The notes beneath the pieces are model-generated. The model did no database searches and was not told the DNA's origin. It saw only the letters and a program-made list of their open reading frames with translations. DNA of 39,326 bases. It comes from an uncultured Paracoccaceae bacterium. Its GTDB lineage: Bacteria; Pseudomonadota; Alphaproteobacteria; Rhodobacterales; Rhodobacteraceae. Positions within the stretch are counted from its first letter, which is position 1, and every line of letters begins with the position of its first letter. Position numbers and translations under genes: made by a program. Below are positions 1 through 8,763 of the stretch, piece by piece. The stretch spans positions 1-39,326 of the forward strand of contig CALKJA010000151.1 of NCBI GenBank assembly GCA_937995865.1. Reading direction: 5' to 3'.

Positions 1-2177
1 ATCGCTTTTGAGAGGGTAGAAATTGCGAGGTTGTAATCTGCCCGAAGCGTTTCATAACTCTCTGGAAATGCAACATCGATGGTTCGCGACAAATCACCTT
101 GAGCCAAATCCGCCAACGCAGAACTTACCGCGTCTACGACTGCACTTTGGTCTTGGATCATGCGCTTGCGTTCCGACTCGACGGCTTTGAGCCTTTCATG
201 ATCGCGTGTAATATCTTGCCCCATCAGCAAGAGGCGTGTTGGTAAACCAGAGCGGTCAAGAACAGTCGTCATTCCACCTTCAAGAATGCAATTCGTTTTC
301 AGCGAAACAAACCTGGATTGCCCTGGCAAATCACCGTCTTCCCGCTCTGCAGCATTCGGCAAAGCATCATCCGCAGGCTCAATCAACACATCAAGGGCTT
401 TGCCTTTGATCTCTTCAAAGCTGCCCCCTACCAATGCACAAAAAGCTGAGTTTGCACTAGCAAGACTTCCATTCATGTCGAATTCGGCCATCACTTGCCG
501 GGTGTTAATAGCCTCCAACATCGCTTCACGCATGCGCAGTTCAGTTACGTCTTTCCATTCAACAACATACCCGATCGCCGTATGACGACGATCTCTTACA
601 AGACTAAAGGTCACGTTAAATTCTATTTCGCCGATGGACAGATCAGCCCGGTACGGCAGACAATCGCGGGTCGCAAGAATGGATCGAATCCGTTCGGGAT
701 CTTCTTGAAACATATCAATCGAACACCCAACAACCTCACGCGGGACAAGATCCGGAATGGATTGACGCAACGCTTCAAGGTGTTGCGTCATCATTTCTTC
801 AAATGCGTTGTTTGCATAGGCGATCCGCATATCCAAATCGATGAGTGTTTGCGCCGAAGACGCGCCTTCAAAAGCAGCTCCCTTAAATGAGCTATCGCGC
901 GCGAGTTCGTTGTTCTCGAGCATTGCATCCCGAAAATCTGACAGCGCGCGCGCCATTTTGCCTATTTCATCACGGCGCCCTAATCCTGGAACACTTTCTG
1001 TATGAGCCCCACGCCGAATTGCGATCATGTTTTTCTGCAACAATGCCAGCGGACGAGTCACTGACGCCGCCAATGCCAGTGCGACCAAAACTGCGAAGAA
1101 CAGCACAATCAGCCCATCTAGCAACATAGCAAGGCTCATCTTTCGCGCTGGTGCCGCGATTTCGTAAGATGATTGGTGAACAATCAGCGCCCAAGATTGG
1201 TTCATAAGAGACAAAGCCACGAAATGGCTGAGAAACTCTTCCCCGGCCCACTCCTCAGTTTGAGCTCCTGAATACCCAGCCAAGGCCGCACGAACGGTCG
1301 GCGTATTTATCGTTGCAAGACCAGGAACGCCGAGCTTTGTTGGCCCAGCAAGTAAAGTCATGTCATGCGACACAAGATAGGCATCACCGGATGTTCCAAG
1401 CCCTGAACGGTCTGACAGAATTTCGGATAGATAATTCGCACGAATTTCAAATGCCAAGACGCCGATCATGTTCTCTAACTGGTCAAACAGAGGCAATGCA
1501 GCAAAGCCTTCTACGATCGCAGTAGCGTCTGTTGCGGCCTTAAGCTCTGTATAGGTGACTTCCAGCGGTGTTTTGGCCTGAGCTTCCTGAAAGACCTTGG
1601 ATAGTTCGCCTTCGGCAAACTCCCCGACCAGAAGATTCGTTGCCAACTCTTGCCCTTGTGCAGCTGAATAAATCACGTTGCCTGACGGATCGATAAAGTA
1701 AAGATCCGAAAATACACCTTCTTCTAGAACGGCACCAAAGTACCCATCGTAGCGTTTGAGAGCAGCCGCATATACCGGGTCCAGTTCTCCTTGGCCCGAC
1801 ACCGCAGACACAAAGTTCAGGCGTGACGGTGTAAGCGCTGCCGCGCTCGGATCCGCATGCGTTGCGGGTTCTATCGCGCCTTCGCTGCCAGCGGCGAAGC
1901 TGCGCGTCCACCCTTTGCGAAATGCCCGAAAGGCCGTTGTGACAAAGGGGTTTTTGCCGTGTGTCTGAATTTCGCTCTCAACGTCCTCGAACCAATCCGT
2001 GATCTTTTCCTCACGGTTTTCAATCACAGTTGCCAATCGCTCCTTGCTTGAGGCCTCGAGCGCGGACTGAGTATGATAATAGGCAACAAAATCGGCCAGA
2101 AAAAGTGAGGCCAAGACCACACCGACCATCATTATCGGCAGTTTCAGACGAATACTTGTGTCCTGCATCAAACGCAT
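1..2177 (-). CDS. Methyl-accepting chemotaxis / PAS sensor protein, 3' end outside window
   Basis: I read one uninterrupted frame of about 725 codons from the ATG at 2177 to the left edge, so the protein is partial at its C-terminus. Visible parts in order: a short cytoplasmic N-terminus, TM1 (about residues 13-33), a large periplasmic sensor region (34-347), TM2 (about 348-372), a HAMP domain starting at the TRPLALL stretch (about 373-425), a PAS-like domain opening with FEGASSAQTLIDLDMRIAYAN (about 436-550), and a second PAS (about 555-670). A further helical, probably HAMP-like stretch ends at the edge. This layout is typical of roseobacter chemoreceptors whose signalling domain comes last; that domain is not in the window, so a histidine kinase or cyclase output cannot be excluded. 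An AAGGGGG ribosome site five bases upstream supports the start. The gene diverges from the ycaQ homologue. Confidence 0.8.
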   Translation of the reverse strand, partial: MRLMQDTSIRLKLPIMMVGVVLASLFLADFVAYYHTQSALEASSKERLATVIENREEKITDWFEDVESEIQTHGKNPFVTTAFRAFRKGWTRSFAAGSEGAIEPATHADPSAAALTPSRLNFVSAVSGQGELDPVYAAALKRYDGYFGAVLEEGVFSDLYFIDPSGNVIYSAAQGQELATNLLVGEFAEGELSKVFQEAQAKTPLEVTYTELKAATDATAIVEGFAALPLFDQLENMIGVLAFEIRANYLSEILSDRSGLGTSGDAYLVSHDMTLLAGPTKLGVPGLATINTPTVRAALAGYSGAQTEEWAGEEFLSHFVALSLMNQSWALIVHQSSYEIAAPARKMSLAMLLDGLIVLFFAVLVALALAASVTRPLALLQKNMIAIRRGAHTESVPGLGRRDEIGKMARALSDFRDAMLENNELARDSSFKGAAFEGASSAQTLIDLDMRIAYANNAFEEMMTQHLEALRQSIPDLVPREVVGCSIDMFQEDPERIRSILATRDCLPYRADLSIGEIEFNVTFSLVRDRRHTAIGYVVEWKDVTELRMREAMLEAINTRQVMAEFDMNGSLASANSAFCALVGGSFEEIKGKALDVLIEPADDALPNAAEREDGDLPGQSRFVSLKTNCILEGGMTTVLDRSGLPTRLLLMGQDITRDHERLKAVESERKRMIQDQSAVVDAVSSALADLAQGDLSRTIDVAFPESYETLRADYNLAISTLSKA

Positions 2178-2297
2178 GAAAGCCCCCTTAAAATTCGTTC
2201 GTAAGATGACCGCCAAGCTCTAAAATTCACTTAACCTTGCTTGTGATAGATTGCGGCGCAGGCTACCGAATTACGTAGACTTGTTTGGAACTTACGA
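2178..2297. promoter_or_regulatory. Divergent intergenic region, chemoreceptor / ycaQ
   Basis: These 120 bp separate two divergent genes and must hold both promoters. On the plus strand TTCGTA (2198-2203), 17 bases, then TAAAAT (2221-2226) is a possible sigma70 promoter for the ycaQ homologue; the -10 is good, the -35 poor. I see no convincing minus-strand promoter and no clear operator. The ycaQ start at 2298 lacks a strong ribosome site. Confidence 0.3.
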
Positions 2298-3530
2298 ATG
2301 GCATCACGACCCTTGTTGAAGAACCGGGACGCGCGCACGGTATTTTTGGCTGCTCACGGGCTGATTGAACGACCCGCGGGAACGGTGCGAAGTGGGGATA
2401 TCGACAAGGTCGTGCAGCACCTTGGTTTTGTTCAAGTCGATAGTATCAATACACTTGCACGCGCGCATGACCATATCATTTGGGCACGCAGGCCGCGCTA
2501 TCGCCCCGGGCAATTGATAGCGAACTGCCAAAGAACCCGTGCGACCTTTGAGAACTGGACACATGATGCGGCGGTGATCCCGGCTGCGTTCTTTCCTCAT
2601 TGGCGTCACTCCTTTGAAAGGCACAAAAAGGCGCTGACTGCAAAGTGGCAGCGTTGGGGGCGAGACGGCTTTCACTCAGAATTCGACCGCATCCTAGCGC
2701 GCCTTCAAGATGACGGGGCACAATCGGCGGCCCAGCTCGCCGATGGAAAGTCCCAGAATGGTGGCGGTTGGTGGGATTGGCAGCCCACAAAGACCGCGCT
2801 CGAGTACCTTTGGCGCACTGGCGAATTGGCAATCTGCCACCGTCACAACTTTTCCAAGGTCTATGATCTGGCGGAACGCGTGATCCCACCAGAGCACCTG
2901 AATGCACGAACTGGTGCGGCTCAAACGCTTGACTGGTCAGCAAGGGCCGCCTTGGATCGTCTCGGGTTTGCAGCATCAACGGAGCTACAGGCATTTTGGG
3001 ACATTCTGCCCAAGACCGATTACGCCAATTGGGCAAAGACCGCGCACGATCTGACTTGGATTGATGTAGAGATGGTGGATGGCAGCACGCGCACATGCCT
3101 CACCCATATGGATTGGGAGACGCGGCTCGCTGAGGTACCGACGCCAAGCGCACGTTTACGCATCCTAAGCCCTTTTGATCCGGCACTGCGCGAGCGTGCA
3201 CGGATTGAGCGGTTGTTCGGCTTCAGCTACCGGATTGAGGTTTTCGTTCCAGAACCTAAGCGGGTCTATGGATACTATGTGTTTCCAATCCTCGAAGGGA
3301 TTCAGCTCACAGGGAGGATCGACCTCAAAGCAAATCGCAAGGATGGGGCGTTACATGTGCAAGGCTTTTGGCCAGAACCCAATGTGCGATTGGGAGCAGG
3401 AAGAGCCCGACGTTTGGCTGACGAGCTTGCACGGATCGCAAGTTTCGCAGGGCTTGATCAGATCCGGATTGATTTCAATCCAAATACAGAACTGCTTAGG
3501 CGCAACCATACCTTTTTGGCGCACGTGTAA
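2298..3530 (+). CDS. ycaQ: YcaQ-type winged-helix DNA glycosylase
   Basis: The 410-residue protein belongs to the HTH_42 / YcaQ family of DNA glycosylases built from winged-helix modules. E. coli YcaQ (AlkX) removes N7-alkylguanines and unhooks interstrand crosslinks. The N-terminal stretch GFVQVDSINTLARAHDHI carries Gln46-Val47-Asp48, matching the Q-x-D catalytic motif of the YcaQ branch rather than the QxQ of the AlkZ branch. Length is as expected for the family and no domain is missing. The gene stands alone, followed after 38 bp by a hydrolase in the same direction, so read-through is possible. The role is a repair enzyme for alkylation or crosslink damage; the natural lesion in this organism is unknown. 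Confidence 0.85.
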   Translation: MASRPLLKNRDARTVFLAAHGLIERPAGTVRSGDIDKVVQHLGFVQVDSINTLARAHDHIIWARRPRYRPGQLIANCQRTRATFENWTHDAAVIPAAFFPHWRHSFERHKKALTAKWQRWGRDGFHSEFDRILARLQDDGAQSAAQLADGKSQNGGGWWDWQPTKTALEYLWRTGELAICHRHNFSKVYDLAERVIPPEHLNARTGAAQTLDWSARAALDRLGFAASTELQAFWDILPKTDYANWAKTAHDLTWIDVEMVDGSTRTCLTHMDWETRLAEVPTPSARLRILSPFDPALRERARIERLFGFSYRIEVFVPEPKRVYGYYVFPILEGIQLTGRIDLKANRKDGALHVQGFWPEPNVRLGAGRARRLADELARIASFAGLDQIRIDFNPNTELLRRNHTFLAHV

Positions 3531-3568
3531 CGGCTTGCATCCGCCAGGCTTTTTGAGACAGTTAGCAT

Positions 3569-4612
3569 ATGTCCAAAAGGCCCCCCTTCGAAATTGGTAC
3601 GCATGAAATTGCGCCCGGAACCCGCGCAACGGTGGCGCTTCCCATTAGCGTCTTTGCTAACCATACACCGGCAGAGCTTGCGATCCATGTGATCCATGGG
3701 AAAAGACCCGGACCAGCAATTTTTGTGTCTGGTGGCATCCACGGTGACGAAGTCATTGGCGTTGAAATCTGCCGGCGCCTATTGCGGGCACCAAACCTTG
3801 ATACGTTGCGTGGCACATTGGTCGTTGTACCCGTGGTAAATGGCTTTGGCTTTCTCAATCATTCCCGGTATTTGCCAGACCGACGGGACCTGAACCGCAG
3901 CTTCCCTGGATCCTCAGGAGGGTCCTTGGCCGCGCGACTTGCAAAGCTCTTTCTAAACGAAGTTGTGTTGCGGTGTGATCTTGGGATCGACCTGCATTCC
4001 GCTGCGATCCACCGTACAAATTTGCCCCAAATACGCATTTCTCCAGGCAATCGTCGCACACGTGCATTGGCTCAAGTGTTTGGCACCCCTGTCGTTATGA
4101 CTTCAGCCTTGCGGGATGGGTCCTTGCGGGGGGAAGCCAAGGAACGTGGAGTGGACGTTCTGCTCTATGAAGCAGGTGAAGGACTGAGGTTTGATGAAAC
4201 CTCAGTTCGCGCGGGCGTCGCGGGGATTTTACGGGTGCTCCAACATGAAGGTATGGTCGCAGCTCGCGGGGTCCCGAAATCAGTCAGCAAGCCTGTCTTT
4301 GTGGCCGATAGCAGTTGGTTGCGCGCGCCTGCTGGAGGATTGGTGCGAATGTTCCACTCCGAAGGAGACTTGGTGGCCGAAGGTGAAGTACTTGCCGCTG
4401 TAGCAGATCCATTTGGCGCCGAAGATGTCGAATTGGTCGCCCCCAAGGCGGGCATCATCGTTGGCCGCGCCGTTCTGCCAATCGTCAATGAAGGCGACGC
4501 GTTGTTTCACTTGGGTGAAATCACATCAGAAGAACAAGCGGAAGCGGCCCTTGACGAGCTGGCTGAGCAGATGGCCGCAAGCCCGCTGTTTGATGAGGAT
4601 GAAATACTATGA
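3569..4612 (+). CDS. Succinylglutamate desuccinylase / aspartoacylase-family (M14) hydrolase
   Basis: This 347-residue zinc hydrolase resembles the AstE/aspartoacylase branch of the M14 carboxypeptidase fold. The zinc site is visible: GGIHGDE supplies His58 and Glu61, and GIDLHSA supplies His143. RDLNRSFPG (106-114) is the usual substrate-arginine loop and LLYEAGE contains the likely catalytic Glu201. Residues from about 240 to 330 form a beta-rich, lipoyl-like C-terminal domain (WLRAPAGG, LVAPKAGIIVGR), as is common in this subfamily. It probably cleaves an N-acyl amino acid or a related amide; the substrate cannot be read from the sequence. Its stop overlaps the next start as ATGA (4609-4612), so it is translationally coupled to the FAH gene and the two probably act on the same compound. 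Confidence 0.82.
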   Translation: MSKRPPFEIGTHEIAPGTRATVALPISVFANHTPAELAIHVIHGKRPGPAIFVSGGIHGDEVIGVEICRRLLRAPNLDTLRGTLVVVPVVNGFGFLNHSRYLPDRRDLNRSFPGSSGGSLAARLAKLFLNEVVLRCDLGIDLHSAAIHRTNLPQIRISPGNRRTRALAQVFGTPVVMTSALRDGSLRGEAKERGVDVLLYEAGEGLRFDETSVRAGVAGILRVLQHEGMVAARGVPKSVSKPVFVADSSWLRAPAGGLVRMFHSEGDLVAEGEVLAAVADPFGAEDVELVAPKAGIIVGRAVLPIVNEGDALFHLGEITSEEQAEAALDELAEQMAASPLFDEDEIL

Positions 4613-5295
4613 CAGACCTATTTGACGCGCCTAATCCGCCGCGCCTTGCTGTGGTGGGAACCGAGGCACAAATGCCGATCAACCGGATTTTCTGTGTTGG
4701 ACGCAATTACGCCAAACATGCAGCCGAGCTTGGGAATGAAGTGCAGCGTGATGCACCATTTTACTTTACCAAAAGCCATCACGCGGTTGTTAAGAGCGGT
4801 GATACGGCTCCGTACGCGCCGGGCACAGTTGATTACCATCACGAGATTGAGCTGGTTGTCGCCATTGGCAAAGGTGGTTTTCGGATCATTGCAGCTGACG
4901 CGATGGCGCATGTACTGGGATTTTGTGTCGGATTGGATATGACCCGCCGTGATCTTCAGCAGTCCAATCGCACACGCGGGCTGCCTTGGGACACTGCCAA
5001 GGACGTTGAGGGATCGTGCATTCTCGCACCCCTTACCCGAAACTTTAGCCCGGATGGGCAACGCATCCACCTAAACATCAATGGACAAATACGTCAGGAT
5101 GCAAGCCTGTCAGAGCTAATCTGGTCATTGCCTGAGATCATCGCACACCTCTCGACGCTCTACACACTTCAGCCCGGCGATCTCATTATGACTGGCACGC
5201 CTGCTGGCGTCAGCGCTGTGCGACCCGGTGATGTGCTTGAAGGTGGTATTGAAGGGCTAGCTCCACTGAATACGACGATCGGCCAAGCCCCTTAG
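4609..5295 (+). CDS. Fumarylacetoacetate hydrolase family protein, fumarylpyruvate hydrolase-like
   Basis: A compact 228-residue FAH-fold protein, the size of fumarylpyruvate hydrolases of the gentisate pathway and of oxaloacetate decarboxylase-type members. The fold signature IFCVGRNYAKHAAELG lies near residue 24. The divalent-metal ligands sit in YHHEIELVVAIG, with a further acidic ligand in CVGLDMTRRDLQ. The C-terminal signature LQPGDLIMTGTPAGVSAVRPGD is intact. It would hydrolyse a C-C bond in an acylpyruvate or decarboxylate or tautomerise an oxo-acid. No gentisate dioxygenase is nearby, so the gentisate pathway is not supported by context. It is coupled to the upstream M14 hydrolase, and its TAG overlaps the TAA of the convergent aldolase gene. 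Confidence 0.85.
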   Translation: MTDLFDAPNPPRLAVVGTEAQMPINRIFCVGRNYAKHAAELGNEVQRDAPFYFTKSHHAVVKSGDTAPYAPGTVDYHHEIELVVAIGKGGFRIIAADAMAHVLGFCVGLDMTRRDLQQSNRTRGLPWDTAKDVEGSCILAPLTRNFSPDGQRIHLNINGQIRQDASLSELIWSLPEIIAHLSTLYTLQPGDLIMTGTPAGVSAVRPGDVLEGGIEGLAPLNTTIGQAP

Positions 5296-6056
5296 ATGCG
5301 CCAAGCCTTAGCGCGGGTGCGCAAAGCGTCTGCGAGCAAAAGCACATCGACCCCAACGCCTAGAAATGTTGCGCCTGCGGAGCGGGCCTCGGCGATATAG
5401 TCGTGCGAAAATCCAAGCGTCCCAGCCACAAGCCCGGCAACTTTGATCCGCGCAAGCGCGTCGATGACTTGCCTACGCGCGTCCACATCATCCGGGCCGT
5501 CAAAACCCATATCGGCCGCCAGATCAGCAGGCCCGATAAACACACCGTCCACGCCTTCAACTGCAAGAATTTCATCAAGTGCGGCAAGCCCTGCGCGGTT
5601 CTCAACTTGCAAAAGCAAGCAGATTTCATCCCCAGCACTTCGCAAATAGTCTGTTTCCAACCCATAGCGTGAAGCGCGCCCAAGAGCCGCCCCTACACCG
5701 CGCACCCCTTCGGGCGGATAGCGTGTTGCTGCAACGATACTCCGCGCTTGTTTGGCGCTCGCGACCATTGGGATCAGCAAAGACTGCGCCCCAATATCCA
5801 ACGCTTGTTTGATGCGCACCGTATCGCCATCCGGCAATCTCACAATCGGTGCCGGACCACCGCCCTCAAGCGCAATAAGTTGCGCAAGCATTGTCCGCAG
5901 ATCGTTCGGCGCATGTTCACCATCGATAAGCAGCCAATCAAACTCTGCGGTTGCTGCTATATGCGCTGCATACGCATCCGCTAAAGCCAGCCAACACCCA
6001 TAGGTTGCCTCACCAGACTTCAGTTGCGCCTTTAGGGGGTTCTTCGGTGCAGGCAT
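5292..6056 (-). CDS. HpcH/HpaI-family class II aldolase
   Basis: A 254-residue pyruvate-type aldolase of the HpcH/HpaI family, which splits 4-hydroxy-2-oxo acids into pyruvate and an aldehyde using a divalent metal. Family marks: LIDGEHAPND (active-site His), LLQVENRAGLAALDEIL (metal Glu) and GVFIGPADLAADMG (metal Asp and the phosphate/pyruvate loop). The length is normal. GAGGATTGAG just upstream of the ATG is a good ribosome site. It lies 75 bp downstream of the NDH-2-like gene on the same strand and ends tail to tail with the FAH gene, sharing four bases. Specificity (4-hydroxy-2-oxoheptanedioate, keto-deoxy sugar acid or another) cannot be settled from sequence. Confidence 0.88.
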   Translation of the reverse strand: MPAPKNPLKAQLKSGEATYGCWLALADAYAAHIAATAEFDWLLIDGEHAPNDLRTMLAQLIALEGGGPAPIVRLPDGDTVRIKQALDIGAQSLLIPMVASAKQARSIVAATRYPPEGVRGVGAALGRASRYGLETDYLRSAGDEICLLLQVENRAGLAALDEILAVEGVDGVFIGPADLAADMGFDGPDDVDARRQVIDALARIKVAGLVAGTLGFSHDYIAEARSAGATFLGVGVDVLLLADALRTRAKAWRI

Positions 6057-6131
6057 ATCTCAATCCTCATTCGCGTTGGATTACGTTATGCCCGTTGTAG
6101 GGAAAAACCAATCTATTCGGCCTTTAGGTTT

Positions 6132-7439
6132 CTATGATTCATTGTCTTTTGCAGGCGACTTTTGAGGCCGGATTAGCGGTCGGAGCCCCGTGATCAGCCG
6201 CGCGCCTTTTGCATAAGTCAAATAGGACCAAAACCAGCTCAGAGCCACGAAGATTGGCTGTCGTACGCCAATCAAGAAATAGATATGGGCGACACCCCAG
6301 ATCCACCACGCCAACACTCCAGAGAGTTTTAGCCAACCCATATCAATCACCGCAGCGTGCCGGCCAATAGTCGCTAAATTGCCTGCGTGCTTATAGGCAA
6401 ACGGGGTTTTTTCCCTTGGCTGGCCTAGCGTTTCGCGTGCAATCCGCTTGGCCACATATGCGCCCGCTTGTTTGGCCGCTGGCGCAATGCCCGGAACAAT
6501 CTGGTTATCTTTCCAGGTGATCTTAGCTGCATCCCCCACAACACTCACCTCGGGATGATCCGGCAATGTCAATTGCGGTGTAACGATCACCCGGCCTGCT
6601 TGGTCGGTCTCAGCACTAAGCCACGCTCCGGCATCACGCACTGCAACACCGGCGCCCCATATTTTTGTCGCAGCCGGAATTTCACCTTCGGACGTCCTCA
6701 CGCCGTCTGCTGTGATATCCTCAACACGCGTATTGAGTTGAACCTCAACACCCAATCGCTCTAGCGAACGGGCTGCCTTGTGGGAAAGATCTTCTGGCAT
6801 CGCGGTCAGAATACGTTGGCCCGCCTCGATCAGGATCACGCGGGTTTGCCCCGGATCGATATTGCGGAAATCCTTGGCAAGCGAAAACCGCGCAAGCTCG
6901 GAAATGGCACCGGCCATTTCAACCCCAGTGGGCCCGCCACCTACGATGACAAAGGTCAATTCTCGCGCCTGTTGCGCAGGGTCCTTGGCAATCTCGGCCC
7001 GCTCGAACGCCATCAAAACGCGTTTGCGGATCTCCGTTGCGTCAACAATGCGCTTAAGGCCAGGGGCGTGTTCTTCCCAATCATCGTTTCCAAAATACGC
7101 ATGATGTGCGCCAGTCGCCACAATCAAATGGTCGTACTCAAACACGCCTCCGTCAGTGAGGACGCTCTTTGCCGCCAGGTCAACACTTTGCACCTCAGCC
7201 AACGCGACACTCACGTTCTTTTGCCGCGAAAAAATGGACCGAATGGGCCAAGCTACATCCGCAGGCGAAAGATCTGCCGTCGCGACTTGATAGAGAAGCG
7301 GTTGGAAAAGATGATAGTTGCGCCGATCGATCACGGTAATCGCGACATCCGCTCTCGCAAGCTTTTGTGCTGCTGATATTCCGCCGAACCCCGCGCCTAG
7401 AATGACAACACGTTGACGATTTTCTGCACTAGGCATCAT
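6132..7439 (-). CDS. ndh: Type II NADH:quinone oxidoreductase-like flavoprotein
   Basis: A 435-residue two-dinucleotide-binding flavoprotein. The FAD-binding motif VVILGAGFGGISAAQKLA is at the N-terminus, followed by NYHLFQPLLYQVATA, typical of NDH-2. A second Rossmann motif, FVIVGGGPTGVEMAGAISELA, binds NADH. SVVGDAA near the C-terminal third contacts FAD. Hydrophobic, Trp-rich C-terminal segments (LSGVLAWWIWGVAHIYFLIGV) probably anchor it to the inner membrane. Such enzymes pass electrons from NADH to ubiquinone without pumping protons. I start at the ATG at 7439, not at the upstream start at 7508, because GGAAGGAG sits four bases before it and the 23-residue extension is not family-like. 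It diverges from lldD. Confidence 0.86.
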   Translation of the reverse strand: MMPSAENRQRVVILGAGFGGISAAQKLARADVAITVIDRRNYHLFQPLLYQVATADLSPADVAWPIRSIFSRQKNVSVALAEVQSVDLAAKSVLTDGGVFEYDHLIVATGAHHAYFGNDDWEEHAPGLKRIVDATEIRKRVLMAFERAEIAKDPAQQARELTFVIVGGGPTGVEMAGAISELARFSLAKDFRNIDPGQTRVILIEAGQRILTAMPEDLSHKAARSLERLGVEVQLNTRVEDITADGVRTSEGEIPAATKIWGAGVAVRDAGAWLSAETDQAGRVIVTPQLTLPDHPEVSVVGDAAKITWKDNQIVPGIAPAAKQAGAYVAKRIARETLGQPREKTPFAYKHAGNLATIGRHAAVIDMGWLKLSGVLAWWIWGVAHIYFLIGVRQPIFVALSWFWSYLTYAKGARLITGLRPLIRPQKSPAKDNES

Positions 7440-7543
7440 GGGTCTCCTTCCAAGACTCAAGCCGCCTCCCTTGGGAATGTGCATACGCCTTTGTGCAAGC
7501 AGGTCCAAGGGGGGGGTGCTTTATACGCGCAAAATATCCGAGG

Positions 7544-7572
7544 TTGCATCAACACCTTCGCATTGGTAAGAA
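7544..7572 (+). promoter_or_regulatory. Possible lldD promoter
   Basis: TTGCAT (7544-7549), a 17-base spacer, then TAAGAA (7567-7572) resembles a sigma70 promoter with a fair -35 and a weak -10. The -10 falls inside the inverted repeat listed next, which would suit repression. Confidence 0.35.
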
Positions 7573-7584
7573 AGTTTTACCAAT
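7562..7584. promoter_or_regulatory. Inverted repeat upstream of lldD, probable operator
   Basis: ATTGGTAA (7562-7569), seven bases, TTACCAAT (7577-7584): two perfect 8-bp arms about 20 bp before the lldD start. The TTGGT/ACCAA half-sites resemble those of GntR-family lactate and pyruvate regulators (LldR, PdhR), but the spacing is wider than in the classical PdhR site. A regulator gene for it is not evident nearby. Confidence 0.55.
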
Positions 7585-7605
7585 TCAGTACGGAAGGGAA
7601 GCGCC

Positions 7606-8760
7606 ATGTTCATGGGCCTCAAAGATTGCCACAACTTTCAGGACTTTCGAAAGCTCGCCAAAAAGCGCCTACCCGGCCCGATCTTCCATTACATTGACGG
7701 CGCTGCGGATGATGAAATCACCTACAAGCGCAACACAACTGCGTATGATGACGTTGATTTGGTTCCAAATGTCCTGAATGGCGTGGATGAGGTCGACATG
7801 AGCGTTGAGGTCATGGGCCAAAAAATTGATATGCCCGTCTATTGCGCACCGACGGCGCTGCAACGCCTGTTTCACCATGAGGGCGAACGCGCAGTAGGTC
7901 AGGCCGCGACCAAGCACGGCACGATGTTTGGTGTTTCGTCACTGGCCACTGTAACGGTCGAAGAGATTGCAAAGATCGCGCCTGGCCCAAAGATGTTTCA
8001 ATTCTACTTTCACAAAGATCGCGGCCTAAACGACGCCCTGCTTGAACGCGCACGAGCAGCGAACTTTAATGTCATGGCATTGACAGTAGATACGATCACC
8101 GGCGGCAACCGCGAACGCGATTTGCGCACCGGGTTTACATCGCCTCCCAAATTGACGCTCGACTCACTTTTGTCTTTTGCAACACACCCGATGTGGGCAT
8201 GGAATTTCTTGACCAAAGAGAAGTTTGATATGCCGCATCTCTCTGGCCACGTGAGCGCGGGCACGAACCTTGCAGTCAGCGTTGGAGATTATTTTTCAAC
8301 GATGCTCGATCAATCCATGAATTGGGAGGATGCCGAGAAGCTTTGCGCGCAATGGGACGGGCAATTTGCGCTTAAGGGCATCATGAGCGTTGAAGATGCA
8401 AAGCGGGCCGTGGATATCGGTTGTACTGGGATCATGGTATCCAATCACGGAGGGCGTCAGCTTGACGGGTCTCGGGCACCTTTTGACCAACTGGCTGAGA
8501 TTTGCGACGCGGTGGGTGACAAGATTGACGTGATTTGTGAGGGCGGAATTCAACGCGGCACACATGTGCTCAAAGCATTGAGTGTCGGCGCCAAAGCGTG
8601 CTCTGGCGGACGTCTTTACCTTTATGCGTTGGCGGCGGCCGGACAGCCGGGCGTTGAACGCGCGTTGGGCAATTTGCGCACCGAGATCGAACGGGACATG
8701 AAGTTGATGGGCATCACAAGCCTTGACCAGTTGAGCCGCGACAACCTTCGGATGCGCTAG
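7606..8760 (+). CDS. lldD: FMN-dependent alpha-hydroxy-acid dehydrogenase, L-lactate dehydrogenase type
   Basis: A 384-residue member of the FMN-dependent 2-hydroxy-acid oxidase/dehydrogenase family, the size of LldD. It would oxidise L-lactate (or a similar 2-hydroxy acid) to the 2-oxo acid and pass electrons to the quinone pool. The active-site signature VSNHGGRQLDGS (278-289) includes catalytic His281 and the substrate arginine. FQFYFHKDRG and ALTVDTITGGNRERDLRTGF are FMN- and substrate-loop segments. ICEGGIQRGTHVLKAL and GRLYLYALAAAGQPGVERAL bind the FMN phosphate. GGAAGGGA lies six bases upstream of the ATG. It faces an NDH-2-like gene, also quinone-linked. Lactate is the likeliest substrate; mandelate or glycolate are alternatives. 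Confidence 0.87.
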   Translation: MFMGLKDCHNFQDFRKLAKKRLPGPIFHYIDGAADDEITYKRNTTAYDDVDLVPNVLNGVDEVDMSVEVMGQKIDMPVYCAPTALQRLFHHEGERAVGQAATKHGTMFGVSSLATVTVEEIAKIAPGPKMFQFYFHKDRGLNDALLERARAANFNVMALTVDTITGGNRERDLRTGFTSPPKLTLDSLLSFATHPMWAWNFLTKEKFDMPHLSGHVSAGTNLAVSVGDYFSTMLDQSMNWEDAEKLCAQWDGQFALKGIMSVEDAKRAVDIGCTGIMVSNHGGRQLDGSRAPFDQLAEICDAVGDKIDVICEGGIQRGTHVLKALSVGAKACSGGRLYLYALAAAGQPGVERALGNLRTEIERDMKLMGITSLDQLSRDNLRMR

Positions 8761-8763
8761 GGT

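Noticed and set aside
1..2177. The chemoreceptor region looked like broken short frames
   Set aside because: Reading the minus strand gives one continuous frame to the window edge with recognisable TM, HAMP and PAS parts; it is cut by the window, not by mutation.
4609..6056. A homoprotocatechuate or gentisate pathway suggested by adjacent FAH and HpaI-type genes
   Set aside because: The two genes are on opposite strands in separate units, and the dioxygenase, isomerase and hydratase of those pathways are absent.
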